Source: Siccirubricoccus deserti
GTDB taxonomy: Bacteria > Pseudomonadota > Alphaproteobacteria > Acetobacterales > Acetobacteraceae
Direction of reading: 5' to 3'
Length of the DNA: 64,000 nt
NCBI RefSeq assembly: GCF_014283215.1
Contig: NZ_JACOMF010000014.1
Span: 1 to 64,000, forward strand
Part shown: positions 52,619 to 61,175 of the stretch, in pieces
How the letters are laid out: every line of letters begins with the position of its first letter
How positions within the stretch are numbered: the stretch's first letter is position 1
The notes under the pieces: model-generated
What the model was told of the DNA's origin: nothing
The model's database searches: none
Seen by the model: the letters and a program-made list of their open reading frames with translations, nothing else
Translations under genes and position numbers: made by a program

Positions 52619-53440
52619 TCAGCCTCGGCAAGGGCTGACGGCCCCCGCGCCCTTACCGCCGGTGAAGGCCGGCGCCCGGCGCCCGAGGAACGCCGCCACC
52701 CCCTCAGCGAAATCCGCGGTGGCGGCACAGGCCAGGAAAGCCCCCCGCTCCGCCGCGAGCTGGCCGTGCAGGTCACGCCCAGCCGCCGCCCGCAGCAGCG
52801 CCTTGACCCGCGCCTGGGCCTCACGCGGGCCGGCGGCAAGCTGGCGGGCCAGGGCTTCGGTTTCCGCCGCCAGCGCCTCGGTCGGTACCACGCGGTTGAT
52901 CAGCCCGGCGGCCAGCGCCGCGGCGGCATCCAGGCTCTCGCCCAGCAGCGCGATGCCGAGTGCCCGGCGCAGCCCGACCAGCCGTGCCAGCGCATGGGTG
53001 CCGCCGCAATCCGGCACGGTGCCAAGCCGCAGATAAGCCAGGGTGAAGCGCGCATCCGCGGCGGCAATGGCGAGGTCGACGCCAAGGGCGATGCTCATCC
53101 CCGCCCCGGCGGCTGCCCCCTGCACGCTGGCGAGCACCGGCACCGGCAGGGCCGCCAGCCCCTCCACCGCCGCATGCATCGGGTCGAGGATGGCGGCGAT
53201 CCGCGCCTCCCGCCCCACCCCCTGGAAGGCCGAGACATCGCCGCCGGCCATGAAGGCACGCCCGGCGCCGGCCAGCACCACGCAGCGCAGTCCGCGGTCG
53301 GCGGCGAGGCCCTGCACGGCGTCGCGCAACGCCTCGGCCATCGGCACGTCGATGGCGTTCAGCCGCTCCGGCCGGTTGAAGCGCAGCCAGGCGATGCCGT
53401 CGCGGCATTCGACCAGCAGCGGGGCGTCCGGCGCGTTCAT
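52619..53440 (-). CDS. Enoyl-CoA hydratase/isomerase family protein
   Basis: This crotonase-fold protein of about 273 aa has the oxyanion-hole segments AGRAFMAGGDVSAFQ and VQGAAAGAGMSIALGVDLAIAAADARFTLAYLRLGTVPDCGGT. The positions of the classical catalytic Glu pair are not both clear, so hydratase versus isomerase cannot be decided. ATG 53440 overlaps the stop of the upstream paralogue (ATGA). Together they suggest an acyl-CoA degradation step. Confidence 0.9.
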   Translation of the reverse strand: MNAPDAPLLVECRDGIAWLRFNRPERLNAIDVPMAEALRDAVQGLAADRGLRCVVLAGAGRAFMAGGDVSAFQGVGREARIAAILDPMHAAVEGLAALPVPVLASVQGAAAGAGMSIALGVDLAIAAADARFTLAYLRLGTVPDCGGTHALARLVGLRRALGIALLGESLDAAAALAAGLINRVVPTEALAAETEALARQLAAGPREAQARVKALLRAAAGRDLHGQLAAERGAFLACAATADFAEGVAAFLGRRAPAFTGGKGAGAVSPCRG

Positions 53441-54237
53441 CTCGTCTGCGCCTTGCCGCGGGCGATGGCGGAGGCCAGCCCCGCCTCCCGCGTGCGGCGG
53501 AATTCCTCCGTCACATGCGAAAGCTGATGGGTGTCGAAATGCGCCTGCACCGCATTGCGGAAGCCCTGGATATCGGCGGTACGGTTCAGCGAGCGCTTGG
53601 TCAGCTTCAAGGCAAAGGGCGGCGCGGCGGCGATCTCCTCGGCCAGCGCCATGGTGGCGCGTTCCAGTTCGGCGCGCGGCACCACGCGGTTGACCATGCC
53701 GAGCTGCTTGGCCTCCACCGCGCTCATGCGACGGCCTGTGTAGAGGAACTCCTTCGCCGTGCGCAGTCCCATCACCCAGGGGTGCAGCAGCACCTCTACC
53801 GCCGAGGCCGCCAGGGTCCGGCAGACCGGATCGGCGAAGAACGCATCCTCCGAGGCGACGATCAGGTCGCACATGTTGGCAACCATGAAGCCGCCGGCGA
53901 TACAGGCGCCCTGCACCATGGCGATGGTCGGCTTGGGGAAATCCCAGATCCGCAGGCTGTAGTCGAGGTAGCGCTGCTCCTCATAGGCATAGCGCTGCTC
54001 CACGCTGAAGCCCTGGCGCTTCTCCTGGCCTTCCTTCAGGTCGTGGCCGGCGGAGAAGTGGTCGCCGCGACCGCCGATGATGACGACATGCACGCCGTCG
54101 TCGGCCGCCGCCTCGCGCAGCGCCGTGTCCAGCTCATCCAGCAGCACGCTGCTCTCGGCATTCCGCATCGCCGGACGGTCGTGCAGGATGGTGGTGACGG
54201 CGCCGGCACGTTCAACGGCGATCTGCGTCCAGGCCAT
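53437..54237 (-). CDS. Enoyl-CoA hydratase-related protein
   Basis: This crotonase-fold protein of about 266 aa has GRGDHFSAGHDLKEG (first oxyanion Gly and AGHDL) and VQGACIAGGFMVANMCDLIVASEDAFFADPVC. The FFADPV in place of FGxPE suggests an unusual substrate. ATG 54237 follows AAGGAGGAAG. It is the first gene of a two-gene unit with the downstream paralogue. Confidence 0.9.
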   Translation of the reverse strand: MAWTQIAVERAGAVTTILHDRPAMRNAESSVLLDELDTALREAAADDGVHVVIIGGRGDHFSAGHDLKEGQEKRQGFSVEQRYAYEEQRYLDYSLRIWDFPKPTIAMVQGACIAGGFMVANMCDLIVASEDAFFADPVCRTLAASAVEVLLHPWVMGLRTAKEFLYTGRRMSAVEAKQLGMVNRVVPRAELERATMALAEEIAAAPPFALKLTKRSLNRTADIQGFRNAVQAHFDTHQLSHVTEEFRRTREAGLASAIARGKAQTR

Positions 54238-54268
54238 GTTCCTATCTTCCTCCTTGCCTGCCACGGAT

Positions 54269-54288
54269 AGCGTTCAATCCCGAACGCT
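54269..54288. promoter_or_regulatory. Inverted repeat AGCGTTC-N6-GAACGCT upstream of the enoyl-CoA hydratase
   Basis: Perfect 7-bp arms lie 30-50 bp before the start of the minus-strand hydratase operon. It may be an operator or part of the terminator for the molybdoenzyme gene upstream. Confidence 0.4.
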
Positions 54289-54312
54289 GCTCCGCTGCAG
54301 GCCGTTGTTGAT

Positions 54313-54361
54313 GGAGCGGATTCACGCTCCGGGGCGTTCACGCCCCTCCGCGACCCGCTCT
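54313..54361. repeat. 49-bp intergenic hairpin repeat, copy 2 (inverted relative to copy 1)
   Basis: It matches the reverse complement of 28517-28565 at 42 of 49 positions, including the inner hairpin GGGGC-GTTCAC-GCCCC. It overlaps the stop codon of the molybdoenzyme gene. The positions of difference keep much of the pairing, suggesting a selected structure or a mobile repeat. Confidence 0.75.
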
Positions 54362-56669
54362 ATTCCGCCGCCGCCAGGTCCGGCGGCACGAAGGCGCGGA
54401 TCGGCGGCAGGTTGCCGGTGAAGCGGGTGACCTCCACCGTGGTGATCTGGCCGGTGCAGCCCTGCGCCAGCCGCGAGGTGCCGGCATCCCGCGTCAGCAC
54501 ATTCGGGTTGCCGTGGACACAGAGCGGGTTCTCCTCCGCCGGATCTTCCGGATCGTACCAGGCGCCGGTCGGCAGCTGCACCACGCCCGGGCGGATGTCC
54601 TCGCTCACGCTGGCGGTGGCGAGGCAGGCGCCGCGGGTGTTGCGCAGGGTGACCACATCGCCATCGGCAATCCCGCGCGGCGCGGCGTCTGCCGGGTGGA
54701 TGCGCATCACCTCCCGCCCCCGCCGCTTCATGCCGCTGCTGTGGCCGCCGTAGTCGAACTGGCTATGCAGCCGCGTCGCCGGCTGGTTGGCGATGAGATG
54801 CAGCGGTGCCTCGCCCCGCGGTGCCTCGGTGGGCGGCAGCCAGGCGGGGTGGCCGGGGCAATCGGCGTAGCCGAAACCGGCGATGGTCTCGCAGAAGATC
54901 TCGATGCGGCCGGAGCGGGTCGGCAGCGGCGCGCCATCGGGGTCGTCACGGAAGGCGCGCAATATGCCGCCATCATCCTCGGCCTGCGGCAGCAGCAGTT
55001 CCCCCTTCCGCCAGAAGCTGTCGAAATCCGGGGCCGGCAGGCCCTTGGTAATAAGGTCGGCCTCGGTCTTGGCGTAGAGGTGGCGCAGCCAGTCGCCCGC
55101 GCTGCGGCCTTCGGTGAAGGCCTCCGCCTTGCCCAGCCTTGCGGCGAGATCGCTGAAGATGGCGTAGTCGTCGCGCGCCTCGCCATAGGGTTCGGCGATC
55201 CGGTGCATCGCCACCATCAGCGGGTCGGTCTGGCTGCTGCCGATATCCTCGCGCTCCAGCGTCATCGTCACCGGCAGCACGATATCGGCATGGCGCGCCG
55301 TGGCGGTCCAGCCGATCTCGTGCACCACCAGCGTCTCCACCTGGCGGAAGGCGCGGCGCAGGCGGTTGAGGTCCTGGTGGTGGTGGAAAGGGTTGCCGCC
55401 TGCCCAATAGACCAGCTTCGGCGCCGGGTAGGTCAGGGTCTGGCCGTTGTACTCGTAGCTGCCGCCGGGATTCAGCAGCATGTCGGCGATGCGTGCCACC
55501 GGGATATAGGCGCCGACCCGGTTGCGCCCCTGGGGCAGGGCCGCGGGGGAGACGGCGTTCTGCCGCCGCCCGGTATGCGCCAGCGCGCCGAGCGCATAGG
55601 CATAGCCGCCGCCAGGCAGGCCGATCTGGCCCAGCATCGCCGCCAGCACCAAGCCCATCCACACCGGCTGCTCGCCATGCTCGGCGCGCTGCAGGGAATG
55701 GGCGACGGTGATCAGGCTGCGCCGGCCGGCCAGCCGGCGGGCCAGGGCAGTGATGGTCTCCGCCGCGATGCCGGTGATCGGCGCCGCCCAGGCGGCATCC
55801 TTCGGCTGGCCATCGGTGCGGCCGAACAGATAGGCCTCGAATTTCTCCCACCCTAGGGTGTAGCGGTCGAGGAAGCCGCGGTCGTGCAGCCCCCCGCTCG
55901 CCAGCGTATGGGCCAGGGCCAGCATCAGTGCAGTGTCGGTGTTGGGGATGATGCTGAGCCATTCGGCCCCGGCATCCGCCGGCATGTCGTCCCGCAGCGG
56001 GCCGACGAGGATGAACTCGCAGCCGCGCGCCGCCGCCGTGCGCATCGCGTCGCGCTCGATATGCCGGCTGATGCCGCCGCCGCCGACCATGCTGTTCTTC
56101 AGTGCCATGCCGCCGAAGGCCAGCACCACCTCGGAATGCGCCGCCACCGCCTCCCAGGACACGTTGCGGCGGCTGACATCCTCGGTCGGCCCGACGACAT
56201 GCGGCAGGATGACGTTGGAGGCGCCGGCGCTGTAGCTGTTGACGCTGCGGACGTAGCCGCCGAGGGTCATGTTCAGGAAGCGGTGCACCTGGCTCTGCGC
56301 ATGGTGGAACCGCCCGGCCGAGGACCAGCCGTAGGAGCCGCCGAATACCCCCTCCGGCCCATGTGCATCGCGCACCCGCGCCAGCTCGCCGGCCAGCAGC
56401 TCCAGCGCACGGTCCCAGGAGACCGCGACATAGTCGTCGCGGCCGCGGCGGTCATCGGCGCCCGGGCCGCGTTCCAGCCAGCCGCGGCGGACCATCGGCC
56501 GGGCGATGCGCGCCTGGTGCCGCAGCGCTTCGGGGAAATTCTGCAGGATGAGGTTCGGGTCCGGGTCGCCGGGATGCGGGCGGACCACCAGCCGGCCGTC
56601 CCGCCAGCCAGCCGAGAAGGCGCCCCAATGCGCGCTGTGCGGGCGGAACTCAGTCTCGGCTTCGGTCAT
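54360..56669 (-). CDS. Molybdopterin-dependent oxidoreductase, BisC/DMSO-reductase family
   Basis: This 769-aa protein is close in length and motifs to biotin sulfoxide reductase. The Mo ligand is Ser147 in NSYSAGASNVILPHVVG. Other pterin-binding blocks are GGSYGWSSAGRFHHA, NTDTALMLALAHTL, YWAGGNPFHHHQDLNRLRRAF and the C-terminal cap LIANQPATRLHSQ with GDVVTLRNTRGACLATA. There is no Tat signal and no 4Fe-4S Cys motif, so it is cytoplasmic like BisC. Substrates may be S- or N-oxides (biotin or methionine sulfoxide). No chaperone gene is adjacent. Confidence 0.9.
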   Translation of the reverse strand: MTEAETEFRPHSAHWGAFSAGWRDGRLVVRPHPGDPDPNLILQNFPEALRHQARIARPMVRRGWLERGPGADDRRGRDDYVAVSWDRALELLAGELARVRDAHGPEGVFGGSYGWSSAGRFHHAQSQVHRFLNMTLGGYVRSVNSYSAGASNVILPHVVGPTEDVSRRNVSWEAVAAHSEVVLAFGGMALKNSMVGGGGISRHIERDAMRTAAARGCEFILVGPLRDDMPADAGAEWLSIIPNTDTALMLALAHTLASGGLHDRGFLDRYTLGWEKFEAYLFGRTDGQPKDAAWAAPITGIAAETITALARRLAGRRSLITVAHSLQRAEHGEQPVWMGLVLAAMLGQIGLPGGGYAYALGALAHTGRRQNAVSPAALPQGRNRVGAYIPVARIADMLLNPGGSYEYNGQTLTYPAPKLVYWAGGNPFHHHQDLNRLRRAFRQVETLVVHEIGWTATARHADIVLPVTMTLEREDIGSSQTDPLMVAMHRIAEPYGEARDDYAIFSDLAARLGKAEAFTEGRSAGDWLRHLYAKTEADLITKGLPAPDFDSFWRKGELLLPQAEDDGGILRAFRDDPDGAPLPTRSGRIEIFCETIAGFGYADCPGHPAWLPPTEAPRGEAPLHLIANQPATRLHSQFDYGGHSSGMKRRGREVMRIHPADAAPRGIADGDVVTLRNTRGACLATASVSEDIRPGVVQLPTGAWYDPEDPAEENPLCVHGNPNVLTRDAGTSRLAQGCTGQITTVEVTRFTGNLPPIRAFVPPDLAAAE

Positions 56670-56868
56670 CTAGCATCCCTTTCCGGCGGCGGCAGCCTGC
56701 CCGGAGCACGACGGTTCTGGCAAGCCGCATCGGCCGCATTGGCCTGGGCCGCTCCGGCAGATGGCGGGCATGTCCGGCAACGCGGACTGTTCCGCACCGA
56801 GTATCCGGAGTTACGCTGCGCGATACGCCGGGGATGCAATGCCCGGCCGGCCCCTGCTGCGCGGAGTG

Positions 56869-57831
56869 ATGCCCATGCCCCCGGTGATGCTGCTCTGGAC
56901 CGATGAGGCGAAGCTCTACCAGGAGGCCATCGCCGCCGCCGGCCTTGATGACGGACGGCTCGAGCTCGTCACCCTGCCGCGCGGCAGCCAGCCGGATGCG
57001 GCGCTGCTCGACCGGGTGGAGGGCCTGTTCGCCTGGGGCGCCCCGCCCGGGATGCTGGCCAGGATGCCGCGGCTGCGCTGGATCCAGGCGCTGACCGCCG
57101 GCGTCGAGGCCTGGCTGGCGCGGCCCGACCTGCGCGACGACATCGTGCTGAGTTGCGCCCGTGGCACCCATCGGGTGCAGATGCCGGAGAACATCCTCGG
57201 CGCGCTGTTCCATGTGACCAAGCCCTACCACGCCGCGGCGCTGGACCAGCGGGAGGCGCGCTGGACCCGGCGGGTGGCGACCACCCTCGCGGGCATGACC
57301 CTCGGCATCCTCGGCCTCGGCGCCATCGGCCAGGAAGTGGCGCGCAAGGCGGCGGCGCTGGAGATGCGGGTCATCGGCACCAAGCGTGGGGTGGCGGCGC
57401 TGCCGCATGTCGACCAGGTCTTCGGACCGGACGGTACGGATGCGGTGCTCGCGGACTCGGATTTCGTCCTGCTGCTGCTGCCGGTGACGCCAGCGACCGA
57501 GAATCTGGTCGACGCACGCCGGCTGGGGCTGATGAAGCCTTCCGCCTGGCTGCTGAACTTCGGCCGCGGCCAGCTGATCGTCGATGCCGATCTGGTCGCC
57601 GCGGTGCAGGCGAAGACCATCGCCGGTGCGGTGCTGGACGTGTTCCGGCAGGAGCCGCTGCCGCAGGATCATCCATTCTGGCGCACCGAGGGCATCGCCG
57701 TGCTGCCTCATATCGGCGGGCTGCATCCGGACCGCGACAGCATGGTCGCCGCGCTGCTGGTGGAGAACCTCCGCCGCTTCGCCGCCGGGGAGGGATTGAA
57801 GGAAGCGGTGGACCGCGCCGCCGGCTACTGA
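56869..57831 (+). CDS. D-2-hydroxyacid dehydrogenase
   Basis: This protein of about 320 aa has the NAD(P) motif GILGLGAIGQEVA and the catalytic Arg in LLNFGRGQLIVD, Glu in VFRQEPLPQDHPFW and His in VLPHIGGLHPD. These are the standard trio of the GyaR/SerA-like superfamily, and the short form resembles glyoxylate/hydroxypyruvate reductases (GhrA-type). ATG 56869 or ATG 56875 start the fold. Upstream in-frame codons do not fit the family. It is divergent from the molybdoenzyme gene. Confidence 0.9.
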   Translation: MPMPPVMLLWTDEAKLYQEAIAAAGLDDGRLELVTLPRGSQPDAALLDRVEGLFAWGAPPGMLARMPRLRWIQALTAGVEAWLARPDLRDDIVLSCARGTHRVQMPENILGALFHVTKPYHAAALDQREARWTRRVATTLAGMTLGILGLGAIGQEVARKAAALEMRVIGTKRGVAALPHVDQVFGPDGTDAVLADSDFVLLLLPVTPATENLVDARRLGLMKPSAWLLNFGRGQLIVDADLVAAVQAKTIAGAVLDVFRQEPLPQDHPFWRTEGIAVLPHIGGLHPDRDSMVAALLVENLRRFAAGEGLKEAVDRAAGY

Positions 57832-57850
57832 CCAGGGCCGGGGACCGGCC

Positions 57851-58714
57851 CTACCGCAGCCGCACGCTCAACGGGCAATGGTCCGACAGCCGTGCCCGCA
57901 TCCGTGGGTCGCGCTCCTCATAGACCAGCACCCGCAGGCTCTCCGGCACCAGCCACTGCCGGGCCGGGCCGCCGAGCAGGATATGGTCGATGAAGCGCCG
58001 CGCCCCACGCGGCGAAGCCCAGCAAGGGTCGGAGAAGCCCTCGGTGGCGCGGGTCAACGGCGCTTCGGCGGTCAGCGCCCGCAGCAGCTCATCCTGCGGC
58101 CCGGCGATGGCGCGGTTGAAATCGCCGAGGATGGCGAAGGCCACCCCTTCCCGCTGCCGCGCCGCCACCCAGCCCGCCAGGATCGCCGTCTGCCGCGCCA
58201 GGCTTTCGCATTTGTCGACCGGCTGGCTCAGCGTCGCGTCGCGGCAGCCGGCGACCAGATGCACCGACAGCAGCCGCAGTGGCCCGGAGGCGGTCTCCAC
58301 CGTGATGTCGGTGCCGCGGCGCAGCGAGAAGCGAGCCCGTGGTCGCAGGTCCAGCGCCGCGAGGTCCGGGTTCTGCCGCACCCGCAGGCCGTGGCGGACG
58401 GCAAAGCCGGTGCGCTGCACATCATCCTCGGCGGGGAAGAAGAAGGCGTAGCGGTCGGGGTCGAGGATGCGCGCCGCCGCCTGCGGCCCGTCCACCTCCT
58501 GCAAGGCGAGGATGTCAGCGCCCAGCCGCTTCGCATACCCCGCCAGCAAGCCAAGGTCACCGGCATCGCGCGGCGTCACATCGCCTGGCAGTTCGGCACT
58601 GCGGAGGGTCAGCCAGGCGATGTTCCAGCTGGCGAGCTTCAACTCCGCCGCGGTGGCCGGCAGGGAAAACAGCAGGGCAAGCAGCAGGGCAAGGCGGAGG
58701 ATCATGACACGCAT
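57851..58714 (-). CDS. Secreted endonuclease/exonuclease/phosphatase-family protein
   Basis: This protein of about 287 aa has a signal peptide (MRVMILRLALLLALLFSLPATAA). The DNase I-like fold markers are LASWNIAWL (Asn), LALQEVDG (Glu), SVHLVAGC (His), ILGDFNRAI (Asp and Asn) and LSDHCPLSV (Asp-His). All catalytic positions are present. It may degrade extracellular nucleic acid or hydrolyse phosphodiesters. Start ATG 58714 rather than the longer frame, because the signal peptide begins there. Confidence 0.9.
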   Translation of the reverse strand: MRVMILRLALLLALLFSLPATAAELKLASWNIAWLTLRSAELPGDVTPRDAGDLGLLAGYAKRLGADILALQEVDGPQAAARILDPDRYAFFFPAEDDVQRTGFAVRHGLRVRQNPDLAALDLRPRARFSLRRGTDITVETASGPLRLLSVHLVAGCRDATLSQPVDKCESLARQTAILAGWVAARQREGVAFAILGDFNRAIAGPQDELLRALTAEAPLTRATEGFSDPCWASPRGARRFIDHILLGGPARQWLVPESLRVLVYEERDPRMRARLSDHCPLSVRLR

Positions 58715-58759
58715 GACGCCGAGCTTGCCCGGGCACGGCCGGGGTGGATAGCCTCGGCC

Positions 58760-59368
58760 ATGCGCATCATTCTGGCCGTGGCCCTTGCGGCCCTGCTGCC
58801 CGCGGCACCGTCCCCGGCCCAGCCGGCGAAGCCGCGGGCCACGCCAGCGCCGGCCGCCGCCCCGCACCCCGTATCGCCGGCCGCCGCGGTGGCGATGCTG
58901 CCCGAGACCATCGCCGGCTGGCGCCGGGGTGCGGTCACCGACTTCTCCCCGCGGCCGGGCGGGGCCGGGCTCGGCGCCGCGGTGGAATACCGGCCGGAAG
59001 CCGGCGGCGCCGGCGTCGCCACCGTCTACGTCTACGACCGTGGCCGCACCCGCCTACGGGACGGCGCCGATTCGCCGGAGGTGGCGGAGGAACTCGACAC
59101 CGCGTTGCGCGAAATCGACACGCTGGGGCCGGTCCGGCACTATCGGGTCGAGTCACGGCGGCCGGCCACGGCACCGCCCGGGCTGCGTTGCGAGGCGATG
59201 GTGATGCGGTTCGAGGGCGGTGTCCAGGCCGATAGCCTGGTCTGCCTCGGCGTGGCGCGGGGGCGCTTCCTTAAGCTGCGGCTGACCTTGCCGGCGCGGG
59301 ATGCGGTGGCGGCAGAGCGCATTGCTGCCGAATTGGGCGCTGCGATGGTGGCGGCGAGCCGGTCCTGA
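58760..59368 (+). CDS. Exported protein of unknown function
   Basis: This protein of about 202 aa has a signal peptide (MRIILAVALAALLPAAPSPA), a Pro/Ala-rich linker and a domain with AGWRRGAVTDFSPRPGGAGLGAAVEYRP and ATVYVYDRGR. It also has two Cys (RCEAM and LVCLG) that could pair. I do not recognise the family. It is divergent from the nuclease gene, with a 45-bp gap that must hold both promoters. Confidence 0.75.
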   Translation: MRIILAVALAALLPAAPSPAQPAKPRATPAPAAAPHPVSPAAAVAMLPETIAGWRRGAVTDFSPRPGGAGLGAAVEYRPEAGGAGVATVYVYDRGRTRLRDGADSPEVAEELDTALREIDTLGPVRHYRVESRRPATAPPGLRCEAMVMRFEGGVQADSLVCLGVARGRFLKLRLTLPARDAVAAERIAAELGAAMVAASRS

Positions 59369-59514
59369 CCAGGGCTTGATCAAGGGTATGCGCCAGCGGC
59401 CGGACTACCCCCCATGGTCATTCCTCCCCAGGCTTTGTAATAGCGGCCTTGATGCCCGGCCGCACCGACGGGCCGGACGCGCCCTGCGCGGCGCGCAATG
59501 AAGGGGATCCCCGT

Positions 59515-60666
59515 ATGCGACTGGCAGTCCTGAAGGAGCGCCGGCCGGCCGAGACCCGGGTCGCGGCCACACCGGAAACCGTGAAGAAATTTATTGGTCT
59601 CGGCCTGACCGTCGCGGTCGAGGCCGGGGCCGGCCTTACCGCCGGCGTGCCGGATGCCGAATACGCCGCCGCCGGGGCCGAGGTGGCGCCGGATGCCGCG
59701 ACGACCCTGGCCGGCGCCGGCATCGTGCTGAAGGTGCGCGCCCCGCTTGGCGAGGGGCCGGTGGATGAGCTGGCGCTGATCCCGCGCGGCGCGCTGCTGC
59801 TCGGCCAGTTGCAGGCCGATGCCGATACAGCCGCGACCTATGCCAGGCTCGGCATCGATGCCGGGGCGATGGAACTGCTGCCGCGCATCACCCGGGCGCA
59901 GAGCATGGACATCCTCTCCTCCCAGGCCAACCTCGCCGGCTATCGCGCGGTGATCGAGGCGGCGGCGGCCTTCGACCGTGGCTTCCCGATGCTGATGACC
60001 GCGGCCGGCACCGTCCCGGCGGCGAATGTCTTCATCATGGGCGCCGGCGTCGCCGGGCTACAGGCCATCGCCACCGCGCGCCGGCTCGGCGGCAGGGTCT
60101 CCGCCACCGATGTGCGGCCGGCGGCGAAGGAGGAGATCAAATCCCTCGGCGCCAGCTTCGTCGGCCACGAGGATGAGGAAAGCCGCGCCGCGCAGACCGC
60201 CGGCGGCTACGCCAAGCCGATGAGCGCGGCCTTCATGGCCGAGCAGGGCAAGGTGGTAGCGGCGCATCTGGCGAAGCAGGACATCGTCATCACCACCGCC
60301 CTGGTGCAGGGCCGCCGCGCCCCCACGCTGGTGACGGCGGAGATGGTGCATTCGATGAAGCCGGGCAGCGTCATCGTCGACATCGCCTCGGATGCCGGCG
60401 GCAATGTCGCGCTGACCGTGCCGGGCGAGGCGGTGACGACGCCGGGCGGGGTGACCATCCTCGGCTACGGCAATTGGCCGGGGCGGATTCCGGCGGCCGC
60501 CTCGGCGCTCTTCGCCCGCAACCTGCTGACCCTGCTGACCACCTTCTGGGACAAGGACGCCAAGGCGCCGAAGCTGCCGGAAGACGATGACATCGTGAAG
60601 GGCATCATGCTGACCCGCGGCGGTGCGGTGGTGCACCCGAGCTTTACGCCGGCGAAAGCCGCCTGA
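59515..60666 (+). CDS. pntAA: NAD(P) transhydrogenase subunit alpha, part 1 (NAD-binding)
   Basis: This protein of about 383 aa is domain I of proton-translocating transhydrogenase. It has RRPAETRVAATPETVKKF, LLPRITRAQSMDILSSQANLAGYRAVIEAA, the NAD loop GAGVAGLQAIATARRLGGRVSATDVR and the mobile-loop-like KEEIKSLGASFV. The subunit is split from the membrane part, as in Rhodospirillum and other alphaproteobacteria. ATG 59515 follows AAGGGGA. It is the first of the three genes pntAa-pntAb-pntB. Confidence 0.95.
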   Translation: MRLAVLKERRPAETRVAATPETVKKFIGLGLTVAVEAGAGLTAGVPDAEYAAAGAEVAPDAATTLAGAGIVLKVRAPLGEGPVDELALIPRGALLLGQLQADADTAATYARLGIDAGAMELLPRITRAQSMDILSSQANLAGYRAVIEAAAAFDRGFPMLMTAAGTVPAANVFIMGAGVAGLQAIATARRLGGRVSATDVRPAAKEEIKSLGASFVGHEDEESRAAQTAGGYAKPMSAAFMAEQGKVVAAHLAKQDIVITTALVQGRRAPTLVTAEMVHSMKPGSVIVDIASDAGGNVALTVPGEAVTTPGGVTILGYGNWPGRIPAAASALFARNLLTLLTTFWDKDAKAPKLPEDDDIVKGIMLTRGGAVVHPSFTPAKAA

Positions 60667-60769
60667 GGATGGCCAACCGCCTGTCGCCCGATGACCGGAC
60701 CGCCGGATGGCGCCCGGTTGCCCAGCATCTTGAGCCGCACTGGCCGACGTTTCCGAAGGGGACCCGCCC

Positions 60770-61171
60770 ATGAACCCGACCGAGCTGGCCAACCAGGCCA
60801 GCGCCACCGCGCAGCGCGCGCTGGAGCTGGCGCAGCAGGCCCGCATGATGGCCGAGGCGCATGTCGCGCCGGTCGCCGCCGCCGCCGATCCCTTCCTGTT
60901 CCTGCTGACGATCTTCCTGCTGGCCTGCTTCGTCGGCTACTACGTGGTGTGGAACGTCACCCCGGCGCTGCACTCGCCGCTGATGGGCGTGACCAATGCC
61001 ATCTCCTCGGTGATCGTGGTCGGCGCGATCCTGGCGACCGGCCTGGGCGAGAGCCTGGCGGCGCAGGTCTTCGGCTTCTTCGCCGCCATGCTCGCCGCGG
61101 TGAACATCTTCGGCGGCTTCATCGTGACCCGCCGGATGCTGGCGATGTTCCAGACCAAGAAGAAGGGCTGA
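60770..61171 (+). CDS. pntAB: NAD(P) transhydrogenase subunit alpha, part 2 (membrane)
   Basis: This 133-aa protein has three or four membrane helices and the typical [46 protein letters not shown]. It forms the proton channel with PntB. It lies 103 bp after pntAa and 4 bp before pntB. Confidence 0.95.
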   Translation: MNPTELANQASATAQRALELAQQARMMAEAHVAPVAAAADPFLFLLTIFLLACFVGYYVVWNVTPALHSPLMGVTNAISSVIVVGAILATGLGESLAAQVFGFFAAMLAAVNIFGGFIVTRRMLAMFQTKKKG

Positions 61172-61175
61172 GGAC